Shown here: one piece after another, positions 1 to 11,440 of the stretch | How the letters are laid out: every line of letters begins with the position of its first letter | Position numbering within the stretch: position 1 is the stretch's first letter | Assembly (NCBI RefSeq): GCF_036323735.1 | Contig: NC_086026.1 | Location: 73,385,039-73,449,038, forward strand | DNA: 64,000 bases | Origin: Rattus norvegicus | Lineage: Eukaryota > Chordata > Mammalia > Rodentia > Muridae | Reading direction: 5' to 3' | Notes under the pieces: generated by a model | The model's database searches: none | The model's input: the letters and a program-made list of their open reading frames with translations, nothing else | Told to the model about the DNA's origin: nothing | Position numbers and translations under genes: made by a program

Positions 1-115
1 AGTTCCACACGGAAGGAGAGAGCTGACAGCTACAAGCTGTCTTCTGACTTCCACATCCATGCTATAGCGTGTATACATGCATAAAAATGGCTAAATGTAA
101 CCTAAAAACTAAATA
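1..115 (+). mobile_element. B2/B3-type SINE, 3' part
   Basis: The ggaaggagag...tcttctgacttccac wording matches the 3' half of the B3-type consensus. It is cut off by the window edge. Confidence 0.5.
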
Positions 116-264
116 GACCAACGCTTGCCCATGATAACCACTTAAGAGTTTTAGTCCTGTGGCAGTGGGTATATTCAAAACTTGTATAGCAAGCACTATC
201 TGGCTCCAGATCCCCCTGCCCTATAAGCAGTCATACTCCACTGTGCAGTTTTGGAGTTAAAAAT

Positions 265-680
265 TGGGGGCTGGGAGACAGTCCATCAGCAAAGCACTTG
301 ATGTGTCCAAGAGTGATGATCTAAGAACTCATGCATAAAGCTGAGTTATCCTTATGTGAATGCACACGCTTGCATTCCCATTGGTAAGGAGGGGTTGCCA
401 CCCCAAAGTGTCCTAAGTAAAGATGTCAAAGTCTCTCTCTTGACAGTAAGATGGGACACACAGGCAGGCAGAGACAGGAGGACGCAGGGGGATCCATGGA
501 AGTTCTCCAGCCGGCTGGCCTAACCTACTTGACAAAGTTCCAAGCCAACCTTATCTAGAACAAAAAAGTGGAACCTGGTAGGGGGGGGGTTACCCTCTGA
601 CCCCCACATGCATGTGCACTCATGTTCGCCCTCCCACATACAAATACACACATGTGAACACACACACACACACACACAAT
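265..680 (+). mobile_element. RSINE1/B4-type SINE, degenerate
   Basis: The head 'gggggctgggagacagtcc', an internal 'ggcaggcagagacaggagg' and a 3' (CA) tail at 657-678 fit a long tRNA/B1-composite SINE. It is diverged and may carry an internal insertion near 400-440. Confidence 0.45.
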
Positions 681-1424
681 TGGGTTTGAATCACAGCTCC
701 TTCAAGTGCTCCCGGAGTGACTGGTAGGTGAGTGAACTCCTTCTGGGTTTCCGTTTCTTCACCTGCAACACTCAGGTTCCAACGCAAGTCAAGACTAATA
801 ATGGGCTGTCAGTAAAGCTTCGAGCCCATTTGGGCTCTATCCGAAGACCTAGCTGGGGCCCTCTCTAGACCTCTTCTCCCTCTCTGAATCCTGTCTGTCA
901 GGTTCCTGGGACTTCTGTGGTAACAAAGAGAGAGACAATTGCCTCCCTCCAGGGGTGGAGCAACGGAGACCAGTACTAACAGGTTCCAGTGTTTTCCCCA
1001 ACCCTGTCCAGAGCCCCATTCCAAACCAAAGAGTTACAAAGGCCTTTAAACTCCACACTCATCACCTCAGGGTGAGGTCAGCCAAATTCCGCTCTTCCAA
1101 GCCCCGGGCTTTGAGATTTTGAAAACAGTCAAACGTGAACTGGCCACCTCTCAGTGTCAGCAATCCTAGGAGGGCCTCAAGCCTCCTGACTGCCAGTACC
1201 CATGGCTGTCTCTGGCCTTGGAGCTTCCTTCTGGCCCCACATAATCCAAAGCTCCTCCCATCAGCCACTATGCAAACCCAGGCTAAGACTCTGCCAGTTT
1301 CTGATCCATGAGAAAAGGAGAAAATCCCCCGTCCCCTCAAAAAAGGCCTGAGCCATCTTCCAAATCCTGGGCAGGGATAGCTACTTGCTGCTCCCAAGCC
1401 TGACTACCTGAATTCCATACCTAG

Positions 1425-1535
1425 GACCCACATGGTAAAAAGGAAGAACAGACTCCCACAAGTTATCCTCTGACCTCCACAAACATACTGTGGCATGTGC
1501 ACACCCCCACGTATACATACTAAATAAGTACAATT
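1425..1535 (+). mobile_element. B3-type SINE, 3' part
   Basis: Contains 'cccacatggtaaaaaggaag' and 'tcctctgacctccac' followed by an A/T-rich end, as in the B3 3' half. Confidence 0.45.
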
Positions 1536-1634
1536 TTTACATTATAGCTCTTCACCTGCAACACAGGATAACTTCTAATGACTGATGGTTTGCATCTAGA
1601 AAGTGTTTGTGGGGGTTTGCGGCGGGGCAGGGGG

Positions 1635-1850
1635 TGTTGGTAGGGTTTTGTTTGTTTGGAGACAGGGCATCATGTAGCCATAGATGCCCTTGAATTTGCT
1701 ATGCACAGAGAGTGATCATGAACTTGTGATCTGCCTGCCTCTACCATCCTAGTTTTGGAATTATACATGTGAACATCTAACTTCTGCAGTGCTAGGGACT
1801 GAACACTGGGCTCTGTGTGAACCAGACAAGACTCTACCCACCAAGGGGCA
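1635..1850 (-). mobile_element. B4-type SINE (B1 joined to ID-like head)
   Basis: Antisense B1 wording ('gagacagggcatcatgtagcc') is followed by an antisense tRNA-like part ('gctagggactgaacactggg'). Confidence 0.55.
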
Positions 1851-1889
1851 TTCCCTGGGAAATATAAAGTATCGCTTTATGGTAATTCT

Positions 1890-2020
1890 AGGGTGGTGGT
1901 GCCACACACCATTAATTCCAGCAGAGGCAGGCGGATCTCCATGAGTTCAAGGCCAGCATGGTCTAAAGAGTGAGTTCCAGCACAGCCAGGGCTACACAGA
2001 CAAACACGTCTCAAAAAGGA
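1890..2020 (+). mobile_element. B1 SINE
   Basis: Sense B1: 'ggtggtggtgccacacacc', 'gaggcaggcggatctc', 'cagggctacacaga', ending in a short A run. Confidence 0.75.
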
Positions 2021-2210
2021 AGGGGAGGGGGCGGAAGCCCCATGCACACACTGAGCTGAGATTTTGATGGAAAGTGTAGGAAAGAGTATATGCACTGAGG
2101 AGACAAATGACAGGTTTTTCCATCTTGATCTTCAGATTCCAGGCAATCCCAATCCATACCCCCACTGACCTTTCTGTGGCAGTCAACAGGCTGATTTAGA
2201 ATTCATAGGG

Positions 2211-2307
2211 AAGGGGTTGGGGATTTAGCTCAGTGGTAGAGCGCTTGCCTAGTAAGCCCAAGGCCTTGGGTTTGGTCCTCAGCTGGGGGTGGCGGGGGAA
2301 GAATGTA
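2211..2307 (+). mobile_element. ID SINE with 13-bp target-site duplication
   Basis: The ID head (ggggttggggatttagctca) and box-B-like end are present. The same 13 bases, agaattcataggg, flank it at 2198-2210 and 2308-2320. Its tail is G-rich rather than poly-A, so it is older than the other ID copies here. Confidence 0.9.
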
Positions 2308-2512
2308 AGAATTCATAGGGGAAATGGGAAGAACTCGTAGAAGCCAAAACTTCAAAAACAAAGTTGGATAACTCACACTATCTGGTTTCCAAGCTCCTTA
2401 TAAAACACACCCACTAATCAATACTCAGACATACTACAACGGGAAAAGACACACACCAAAACATGTAGAAGAACCCAAAAGGAGAACCACATACGTGTCA
2501 TAACCATGAACT

Positions 2513-2797
2513 TTCTTTAAAGGCAGGGTCTCATGTAGCCCAGGCTGGCCGTGAACTCACTAATGTAATTAAAGACGTCTGAACTTCAGATCCTTCCACC
2601 TCTACCTCCTCAGTGCTAGGAGTCACAGCCCCGTGCTGCCATGGCTGGTGGATACAGTATTGCAGACTGTGTGTACACGGCTGGTGGATACAGTATTGCA
2701 GACTGTGTGTACACGGCTGGTGGATACAGTATTGCAGACTGTGTGGCTTCCTGTCTGTATGCTAAGTAAATACTCTACTGAGCCACAGCTCCAGTCT
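2513..2797 (-). mobile_element. B4-type SINE containing a minisatellite
   Basis: Antisense B1 part at 2520-2640 ('caggctggccgtgaactcac') and antisense tRNA-like end at 2755-2797. A 36-bp tandem repeat expanded between them. Confidence 0.6.
2644..2745. repeat. 36-bp minisatellite, 2.8 copies
   Basis: Units start at 2644, 2680 and 2716 and are identical over their shared length (gctggtggatacagtattgc...). The third stops after 30 bases. Confidence 0.95.
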
Positions 2798-2883
2798 CCT
2801 CAATTGGCTTTTGACAAAGGTACCAACCCAAAAAGAGAATATCTTTTGAATCAATGAGACCTTCATTTTTAAAAAGACTGACA

Positions 2884-2984
2884 GACACCCAGTGATGTCA
2901 TATACCTTTTATCCCAGCACTTAGGAGTCAGGGACAGGCAAAGCTCTGAGTTTGAGGCTAGTCTGATCAACAGAGCTTGCTCCA

Positions 2985-2988
<4 letters not shown>
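2884..2988 (+). mobile_element. B1-like SINE
   Basis: Diverged B1 ('tatcccagcacttaggagtc'-like text and 'gagtttgaggctagtctg') whose tail became a (CA)n. Confidence 0.6.

Positions 2989-3033
<45 letters not shown>
2987..3033. repeat. (CA)n microsatellite, about 23 units
   Basis: Uninterrupted AC repeat at the 3' end of a B1-like SINE. Confidence 0.98.
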
Positions 3034-3036
<3 letters not shown>

Positions 3037-3080
3037 TTAAGAAAAATCAATTCATCTTAGATTATAAACCTAATAAACAT

Positions 3081-3265
3081 AGGGCTGGAGAGATGGCTCA
3101 GCATTTAACAGCATTGGCTGCTCTTCCAGAAGATGTGAGTTCAATTCCCAGCATCCACATGGTGGCTCACAAATGGCTATGACTCCAGTTCCAGGGGACC
3201 TAATACCCTCACATATGCAGGCAAAACACCAATACAAGTAAATAAAGGTAAATACATTAAATTTT
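3081..3265 (+). mobile_element. B2/B3 SINE
   Basis: Sense B2 head 'ggctggagagatggctcagc', 'gctgctcttccagaaga', 'atggtggctcacaa', and an A/T-rich end. Confidence 0.8.
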
Positions 3266-3550
3266 TTTAATTGAAAAACCCAAACCCAAAATTCCAAACA
3301 ATCAAATGTTCAGAAGAAAATCTGGTGACCTTGGAGTTTGAAGGAGCCCTTCAGAAGGCATGACGCAGAACAACTGACTGACAAAATTAAAACCTTCTGC
3401 TCTTCAAAGACCCCATGAAGAAAATGGAAAACTAAGCCATAAGCAGAGAGAAAAATATGTGCAAATACCATATACAACACTGATGCCTAGAATATGTAAA
3501 GGGTAGTCTAAAGTTAATAAGCATATAACACAACATAAGAATCATATAAA

Positions 3551-3720
3551 AGCTGGTGACGGTGCTACACGCCTTTAGTCCCAGCACTCAGGAGGCAGAG
3601 GACGGCAAATCTCTAAGTCTGAGGCCAGCCTGGTCTACAGAGTGAGTTTCAGGACAACCAGGGCTACACAGAAAAACCCTGTCTCAAAAAAACAGGCAAA
3701 CAACAACAACAACAAAAAAA
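3551..3720 (+). mobile_element. B1 SINE
   Basis: Near-complete sense B1 with 'gaggccagcctggtctacag' and an A/C-rich tail with (CAA)n at 3699-3720. Confidence 0.85.
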
Positions 3721-4737
3721 TCCCTATAAAGATCTGTGTAGCCATCTAAGAAGAGACACAGACAGGAAGCAAGCTGTGCGGAGAAGCACCCAATAACAGC
3801 AATAACTTCTGACAATAGGAAAATGTGAACTGGAACCCAGCAGTGAAGTGAACCCTGATTCCCCGGGAAACCCAAAGGCAAAGTTTGTTCTGCTTGTTAG
3901 AGACACTCTCAGGAAGCCCAGGCTAGCCGAACCTTGAGACAGTGAAGGATGGCCTAGAACTGATTCTCCTGTCTCTGCCTTTCTAGTGCTGTGATGCCCA
4001 GCCTCACGGTGCAATACATGCTAGGCAAGCACAGATGGAGCACCCTACTGCTGGGCTGCCCTGCTCTCCAGCCCTGTCTTTTATGGAAATTGTGTGGTGA
4101 TAGTTCCAAGGAGCAAACTTCATGCAGGAGAATACTTAAAAACAAACTTTCAAGAACAAACAATGTATCTTACCTGGGCCCCAAAACAAACCCTGTCTGC
4201 TCCAAAGAGCTTGTCTTATTTTTGTAGCTACTGGTGAACTGACTGACTGACTGAGCCTGAGGACCAAGCCAGTTAACTCTCCAGGGTAACAGGCTCTCTG
4301 GAGTCAGGCTGGCCTGGGTACAGGTACCAGGGACCCTATTCATTTGTTAACCCTGAGCGCCTTACTTCTCTATTCTGGGCCTTGGCTTTCTCATCTGTAA
4401 AATGGACACAAACCACCACAGAACCTACATTATTAGGAATGAATACCCATATGGAATAAGAAACATGGCATGATATCTGCCCTTCATCCTGTACTTGGCC
4501 ACTATGATACACCCATCATGACTGTCATGTGTTGCCCAAGAGCAGAAGCAGGCCCAGGTCCTGACCAAAAGTCATGCATTGTCAGTCAGGGGGCAGAAGG
4601 TCTATACAAAGTCTTCTGCATGAAAGAAGTAAAGAGATGATAGCCACTAAAAGTACAGAAGAAAGAAATCACTGAGAGCTGCAGTCCCCGAAGGCTTCCT
4701 GGAAGAGGAAGGCTTTTAGTAAACTCAAAAACAAATT

Positions 4738-5078
4738 AGGGGTTGTGGAAATCTCTCAGCAGGAAAAGTGCTGACTGTGCAAATAAAGCACAAGGGGCTG
4801 AGTTCAAATTCTCACATTTGGGTAGAAACTGGGGATGGTGCATGCCTGTAACCCCACTTAGAGTAGAGGAAGGGAACAAACCCAGGCAGATCCCAGAGAC
4901 TTGAAAGCCAATCCCACAAAAACAGTGAGGTACTGTGTGTTTGTTCAGTGAGAGATTGTCTCAAAAACTAAGGTAGGTGGTAAAGCAAGAGAGGAAGAAA
5001 CCCAGCCTAGCATGCACCTCTCTCTGGTCCTATGCACTTCAGTGCGCATACACATCATGAATACCACATACACGTACA
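4738..5078 (+). mobile_element. RSINE1/B4-type SINE
   Basis: tRNA-like head ('ggggttgtggaaatctctca') followed by B1-like body ('catgcctgtaaccccactta') and a CA-rich end. Confidence 0.5.
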
Positions 5079-5117
5079 AAGGTAGCAAGAGAGAGAGGGA
5101 GGGGGATATAATAACAT

Positions 5118-5320
5118 AGGGTGTGAGGACATAGCTCAGTCAGATGAGTGCTTGCCTAGCATGCGCAAAGCCCTGGGTCTGATCCACAAGTAAATCTGGG
5201 CATTGTGGCACAAACCTATATCCCCAGCCCTCAGGATATGAAGGCAGGAGGATCGGACCACTCTCAGCTATAAAGCATGTTGAGGGCTAGCCTGAGCTAC
5301 AGGAGACTACCTCAAACAAA
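5118..5320 (+). mobile_element. B4 (ID-B1 composite) SINE
   Basis: ID-like head ('acatagctcagtcagatgag', 'gcttgcctagcatgcgcaaa') joined to a B1-like body. Confidence 0.7.
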
Positions 5321-6494
5321 TGAATCCAGACAGGACATTGAATCAAAAGATCAAGCGCCTGGGAAGGGAAGACCGGCAAGATCCCTCTCCTGATCCTCTC
5401 TCCTCCAGCAGATGGCTCTGCCCATCCTCCGAGGGCTGGCGCCCGGCACTGAGCATCCTCAGCATTTCCTCCCCCAAACAGCCCTGTGCCAAGGGGCATG
5501 ACAGCAGAGCTCAGGCGCTGCATGTGTGTCCCCATTCCTGGTGGGTGGGGCCGGCCTGGGACCTTGGGCCTTACCCACCCCACCCCAACCCATACAAACA
5601 CGCCAGCACACCCGTTCCTTTCCAATGGCTTGAATTTCAGTTTGTCTGAGGTGTTTTCTTAAGCCTAAGTGTTTTCTCTGCAGCCCAGTCACCCCCTGCC
5701 TGTCCCTCAGAGACCTGGCCCTAGTCCCCAGCCCCGGACCCCTCAGAGCCCTGACTGCCAGGCTCCAGTGCCGCCTTTGATGCGCACCGCCCGCTAGACT
5801 TCAATGCCGCTGTGTGCACGGCTCCTTTAATAAGTTATTTCCGTGGAAAACCCTGGTAACTGGGTCGTGAATCAAGCCCATAAACACCTCTTACCCATCA
5901 AAGCACCCAAGAAAGAGAGGGTGGGCAGGCAGAGGAGCCCCTTAGGGTAAGTGCACACTGCTCCTCCTGAGGCCTACAAGAAGCCCAGGGGCACCTGGGC
6001 CACAGCAAAAACAACTACAAAGAAGAAGTCGCCCCAAAGCCCAGCATCATCAAACGGTTGAAGGACACTAACTGCCTGTGTCCCAGGGACCATCTCAGCC
6101 CAGCTCCAGGAGAGATTTACAGCTCAGAGAGGCCAAGCTGGCTGTGGTTCCTGGGGTACAGGAATGTCATGTTTTGGCTACTGGTGAAAGGCCTGGCTCA
6201 GTGGAGACACACTTCTTTTCCAGTGTTGAGTTTCCTTCCACTCCTGTCTCCTTTATGTTTTTCCCAGAATGCACTCACTGCCCAGGACGCTAGGAGCTGT
6301 GGAGCTCTGGCTGAGAATCAGAGGCCCAGGACTCAGATCTATTTGAGTGGTAGGGCGAGTATTGCTGCCGTGTGGGCAGGAGTCCTGGACCCAAAGGAGA
6401 GAGCCCGGGTTGAGGCTCGGCTCTCCCCTCCTGCTGCCTGGACTGAATCCTGTGGCCCTGGCAGAAGGACGTATAAAAAACTATCTTGAAGCTT

Positions 6495-6795
6495 CAGTCT
6501 GTAAACTGCTTTCCTTGTGAGCATGAAGCCCTGAGTTCAATCCCCAGGGGGTGGGGGGAAGCCAGGCAAGGTAGCCTGTACTTGTGATCCCAGCACTGGA
6601 GTGGTGGAGACAGAGCTCGCCGCAAGCTCGCTGACCTTGCCCACTCAGTGAGCTCCAGGTCAGTGGGAGACCGCCTCAAAAAACCAAGGTGGTTAGCATC
6701 TCAAGGAATGACACCTAAGGTTGACCGCTGGCCTTTAAATACACCTGTACATGCATAAACATACATGCAATCACACGTATACACACATTAAGGCT
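6495..6795 (+). mobile_element. RSINE1/B4-type SINE
   Basis: 'gagttcaatccccagg' head and 'cctgtacttgtgatcccagc' body, then a CA/AT-rich tail. An A15 run follows at about 6826. Confidence 0.55.
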
Positions 6796-6854
6796 GTGAC
6801 CCTGAAAACAATCCCCAGATCCTTTAAAAAAAAAAAAAAAGAGGCAATAGGTTA

Positions 6855-6960
6855 ATAATGGCAAGCCAACATCTCTACACCCAGGTATGAGTCCAAGAGA
6901 AATACATCCCCATGACTATGAGAAGACTGGCTCAAGAATGTTTACTGTTGCGTCATGGGT
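6855..6960 (+). mobile_element. Small L1-like fragment
   Basis: 'ctctacacccaggtatgagt' and 'ctcaagaatgtttactgttg' resemble the 3' part of old mammalian L1s. It is short and diverged. Confidence 0.35.
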
Positions 6961-7139
6961 AGGAGTCCCAGACCAGGGGCCAGAGATCCCAGGAGCTGTG
7001 ATGTAGGTGAGACAGAACTCACAGATCCTTCACACAGCCCACAAAACTCCACCCAGAAATGAGAAGGGCAGGCAGCTGCACACAGCAGCAGGCAGAGCAC
7101 TCACCCACACTCTGCTGAAGGAAAGAAGCTAGACACACA

Positions 7140-7325
7140 CGGGGACTGGAGAGCCGGCTCAGTAATGAGAGCACTGCTTCGCAGCCTCGAGGACCAACAT
7201 TCAGAGCCCAGCACCCACATAAGTAGTTGGGTGTGGTCCTGAACACAACTATAACCCCAGCCCGAGTTGGACAGAGGCAGGAGGATCACTGGGACTTCAG
7301 TCTAGCTGAGGAAACTCTAGCCTCA
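7140..7325 (+). mobile_element. RSINE1/B4-type SINE
   Basis: 'ggggactggagagccggctc' head and 'gaggcaggaggatcactggg' body. Confidence 0.5.
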
Positions 7326-7809
7326 GGTCTGGAACAGGGACCTGGGCTAGGCCACCTCTAGGACTCCACTGTAGTCTGAGCTTCTGAATGCTAAGGAGGA
7401 GAGTGGAAAATGTCCTGACTCTGTCCACATTCTGCATGGCTGCCCATCTGGGGCTAGCTGCCCCCTTCTCTCACTGAGCAGAGAATACAGTCAGCCCAAG
7501 GTTGCTTCTGAAGTATAAAAGTAGCACCACCCAGCCAGGGGTCCGGGAGGCCCAGGCCTTCTAACCTTTGGTCATCTCAAACTGCTAACACATGGCCTTC
7601 CCATCTGTAAAAATGGGTCTATCAGTGGAATTCTTGACTCTCAGTCCTCTTAGCCCAGCCAACTCAGTCCTTCCCAGTCTCATGCTGAGTGACCTCCCTA
7701 CCTTCTCACCAACCTGGCACCAACCCAACCTGGCTGATGATTGGTTTCTCCAGCCCTGTCCATTCCTGCCTGATACCAGAGAACTCAAGAGAATAAAATC
7801 ACTTCTAGG

Positions 7810-8024
7810 TTTGAGATAGGATCTTATGTAGCCCAGGCTGGCCTCCAATTCATTATGGAGCTGAGGATGACTTTGAACATCTGATTTTCCTGCCTCCACC
7901 TTCCAGGTGCTGGGATTGCAGGTTTGGGCACCGTGTCCAGTACATGTGATACTTGGGAATTGACTTCATGGCTTTGTACATGCGAAGCAAGTTCTCTGCT
8001 AGCTATGCTATGTCTCCAGCCCCT
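7810..8024 (-). mobile_element. B4 (ID-B1 composite) SINE
   Basis: Antisense B1 ('tagcccaggctggcctccaa') followed by an antisense tRNA-like part ending 'gctatgtctccagcccc'. Confidence 0.7.
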
Positions 8025-8651
8025 CGATCCTCTTTTAAAGGTCACTAACATATGGACAATGATTCACCTTACAGTCTGGGATGGTGGCTTTGAGACCAGC
8101 AGCAGACATGAGACCTCTGCTTTTCCAAATCCAGAAACTTCTACCATAAGGTGAGTGGGACCTTCTAACACAAGGCTTAGGGTGGGTGGTCCCTCAGGCT
8201 TTACCCTCTCGGGCTGGGGACCATGGGGACAGGCCATAAATCTCAGGCATTCTTTCCACAAAATGGAGACAGGCAGTCAAGGGTCACAGAGGAAAAATGT
8301 GTGTCCCGAGTGTTGCTGATGCCCAGAGACTGGGCTACAGGGATGGTGTGAGGGAGCAGCAAGGGCACACACGCACGACCAAAACTAGATAGGAGGTAAT
8401 GAAGGGCCCCTCTGGAAGGTCCCCCGAAAACCTCTACCACACACCACCCACCAGCCTCGATAAAGGCATCCCAAGATGTCCTGAGAGTGGCTCAGAGTGG
8501 GAGCACCCCAGAAGATACCCAGCAGCCACCTCTCAGCTCTTCCACTGTCTCCCTGACTACTCGCTCCTTCACTCACTACCAGCCAAGCAGCAGCGATGCC
8601 CTGCTGCATATAACAGGTTCACTCCATGGCCATCTTGGGACAGAAACACCT

Positions 8652-8666
8652 GGTAGCCATGGCAAC
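8652..8666. promoter_or_regulatory. RFX-like (X-box) palindrome
   Basis: ggtagccatggcaac contains a near-perfect palindrome (GTAGCC-AT-GGCAAC) matching the RFX-family consensus. It sits in Smad6 intron 3; function is not shown. Confidence 0.3.
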
Positions 8667-9184
8667 TAATTCAGTGGAACAATACAGTGACAGCTAGGTC
8701 TGTGGTGATAGTCAAGGAGCTGTTGACACTCCCTAGTTAGAGAGAGGGAGGAGAGGAACACAAGATCCTCGCTTGGGAGGCTAGCCATTACTTCCTCCCC
8801 TCTTCCCTTAGCCTCGGTGCTCTTGGAGGGGGTTAGGGCATATGAGAGAAGGGAGGCCTCCATGATATAGCTTCAATGACATCACCACGAATGATGGGGT
8901 GGAACTTGGCAGTGATGTGGTTGCTTTGGAGCCACAGAGGCTCCTGTGAGTAACTCTTTGCCCATGTCCTGCAAGCCAACCGATACACTTGTTTGGTCTC
9001 CAAGCTGAACTTTAAAATATCCTATTGTTGGTCACTGGTGCCCTCTCTGGGGTAACAGACATTTGTTCATGCTGAATCTTGGTTCCCTGAAGGCAAAGAA
9101 ACCACAGAAGCTCAAAGACCATATTAGAATCCTGTACCCTCCAGGGGGCAGACAGGGTCCCTGGGAGGCCCCACAGGGGCCAGC

Positions 9185-9360
9185 CAAGCTTTCCAGCTGA
9201 GTGAGCTTAGGCAAGCAACTCAACCTCTCTGAGCCTCCGTCATTTCTTCCTTTAATTTGGCTAATAAAGTGGCTGCCTCACAGAGGTGTTGGAAAATTCC
9301 ATGAACTCACAGATGTATGGCACTTGAGAAAGTGCCTGGCACGCGGCTCTGAGCTTCCAG
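9185..9360 (+). mobile_element. MIR SINE
   Basis: The MIR core is visible: 'aactcaacctctctgagcct' then 'agtgcctggcacgcgg'. MIRs are ancient and shared across mammals. Confidence 0.6.
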
Positions 9361-10054
9361 GGTCATTAACCAGTGTGTGTGATGAGTGCTCTGTCTTGGT
9401 CTCTATGAACTCTCAGGATTACTCTGCTTACAAAAGGGAGCCCCTGCTGTGGGCTAGCTCAATGTCCCTTAGGACCAAGGTTGTCCTAGGGTTCCCTGGT
9501 CCCAGGGGCCATAATCCCTCAGTTCTTAACCACAACATTCCGGAGAACCACTCAGGACTCTCCACACCCTTCCACCTCTCCCACGGCTACCTTCAGCTGT
9601 TTCTGCACAAGCTGCTCCCTCTACTGAGAGAACACTTACAGTCTGTTCTTAGCAAGCGCTTAGTCAGCCTACAAGGCCCAACCCAGAATGGCCTGCTCTG
9701 AGAAGCTTTCCCTAACACCTATAGTCCCAGCAGAGTCCTGGCATCCTGGACACCAGCCCTCTCCCTTTGTCTCAAGCTGCAGATTGGGGCAATGAAGAGA
9801 AAATCCCCGAAGATGGTGTACACCATAAAGGCCAGCCACCTCCTAAGGCCTAAGAGCTGGAACCAACATCCAGAGGCATATCAGGACCATGGAGCTGGAG
9901 ATCTCTAACCCAATGGGCACCACAAACTGAGGTGCTGGAGGCAAGGATCTTGCTTGCTTGCCCCCCACGCAGGAAAGGGCAAAGCTATGCTTGGAACCCA
10001 CCCATGCCTTATCCCATGATGCTCCATGGCATACTCCTGAGGGCACCCCTATTT

Positions 10055-10122
<68 letters not shown>
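10055..10122. repeat. (GACA)n followed by (CA)n
   Basis: About ten GACA units pass into about 15 CA units. Confidence 0.97.
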
Positions 10123-10125
<3 letters not shown>

Positions 10126-10574
10126 CAGGTACTTGGTCATTTTGCAGCAGCTACCTCTATCCCTCTGCATGACCCGTCACCTCCCGCAACTAGCCTGGGA
10201 GAATGGAGCCTCTGTGAAGATAAAACGGAAATGAAAAAAGAACCCAGGGAAGGGTCTTGCCACTAACAGACACTGTTCATGTGAGGACAGCACCAGCTGT
10301 CCCACCACTATCCCAAGATGCCTCTCTTAACCAGGGAACCCCACGATCAAGTATGAGACCACCTGCCCAGAGAGCCTCACTCCAAGGCCTAAGAAAACTT
10401 TCTTTCTAGCTAGCACTTCCTCCTCTCTGCCTCCATTCCCTCCCAACCACCCAGTATGTCTAGGCTCCTCCCAAGAACACCATTCAGAGGCGCAGGTAGC
10501 ATCCTGGCTCTACTGGCCAGCAGGTACGATGCCACTGGAACTCACTGAGCTGGCCCTGTATCCCTGCCTCCCCC

Positions 10575-10750
10575 AGGGAGATGGTTCAACTGGGGGAGGT
10601 GCATGCTGCCAAGCCCGACAACTGAGTTGGATCCCTGGAACCCACATGAGTGGAAGGAGAGAAGCAACTCCCATGAGTTGTACTATGACATATGAACACA
10701 TCACACAGGCACACATGAACATATCACATATGCATGAATAAAGAAACAAG
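10575..10750 (+). mobile_element. B3-type SINE
   Basis: 'ggatccctggaacccacatg', 'ggaaggagagaagcaactcc' and an ACA-rich end. Confidence 0.5.
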
Positions 10751-10987
10751 CAATGGCAGACTTCCAGCCATCCTTTAAAGCCCCGCCTGGGTACCCCCTG
10801 ACCGCTTCTCAACAGGAGGCTCCCGACTGCCTCCCACCGCAGCACCTGATGTGGGCCTGGCGGGCAGAATTGATACAGGTCTCATCTTCGGGCCAGGTAC
10901 CTTTAACAGCCACACCCTCGCACGGGACTATACCTTGCTGGCCAGAGGCTCAGTTACCACCGTCTTTAAAGGGCGTCCCCCACTCCA

Positions 10988-11090
10988 CAAGTAGAAAAAC
11001 TGAGGGGCAGGGTGGCTAAGCAGCTGCCCCCTCCCAACTTATCAGGAGGCAGAGCCGGACTTGAACCCAGAGCTGACGGTGAAGAAGCCT
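10988..11090 (-). mobile_element. MIR-like fragment
   Basis: 'aaaactgaggggcagggtgg' and 'cagagccggacttgaaccca' match the antisense MIR core. Confidence 0.45.
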
Positions 11091-11334
11091 CTGCCTGCCA
11101 CTTACCTCTGCTGCAAGAGTAGATGTGTGCTGGCTGAAGCTGACAGGGCCCTTAGGGACACAGGGACACAGAGCCTGGGCTAGACAAGACCTGTAACCCC
11201 GGCAAATCAAAGAAAGACAGCGACACTGTCTCATCTGTGTGTACCTGAAGATGTGGGCAAACAGACTCAGCTGAGAGCCAAGGGCCATGGGGCAGAGAGC
11301 AGGTGAACAAACAGCACAAGGCCACCTACTTCTT

Positions 11335-11440
11335 GACTAACTCCAGCTACCAGTGCTTGCTGTGTGGCTCACAGCCAGTCCCTTAATCTCTCTGAGCCTG
11401 ACTCCAAACTGTTAGCTTGGAGAATGTACGCAAGGATAAG
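11335..11440 (+). mobile_element. MIR-like fragment
   Basis: 'cagtcccttaatctctctga' resembles the sense MIR core. A similar weak trace lies near 12245-12300. Confidence 0.4.

Larger units (their letters stand above)
2095..3860 (+). mobile_element. Old L1 ORF2 fragment, split by five SINEs
   Basis: Pieces at about 2095-2210, 2308-2510, 2798-2880, 3034-3080, 3265-3550 and 3721-3860 follow the order of mammalian L1 ORF2 DNA. Examples are the stretch near 'gaattcatagggaa', 'gaacccaaaaggagaaccac', 'tttgacaaaggtaccaaccc' and 'acaaaattaaaaccttctgc'. All frames are broken. The gaps are filled by ID, B4 (-), B1, B2 and B1 elements. The start of the L1 is uncertain. Confidence 0.6.

Noticed and set aside
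2213..2286. tRNA gene call from ID heads (box A/B-like sequences)
   Set aside because: These are ID SINEs derived from a tRNA-like ancestor via BC1. They have A-rich tails and TSDs and no cloverleaf.
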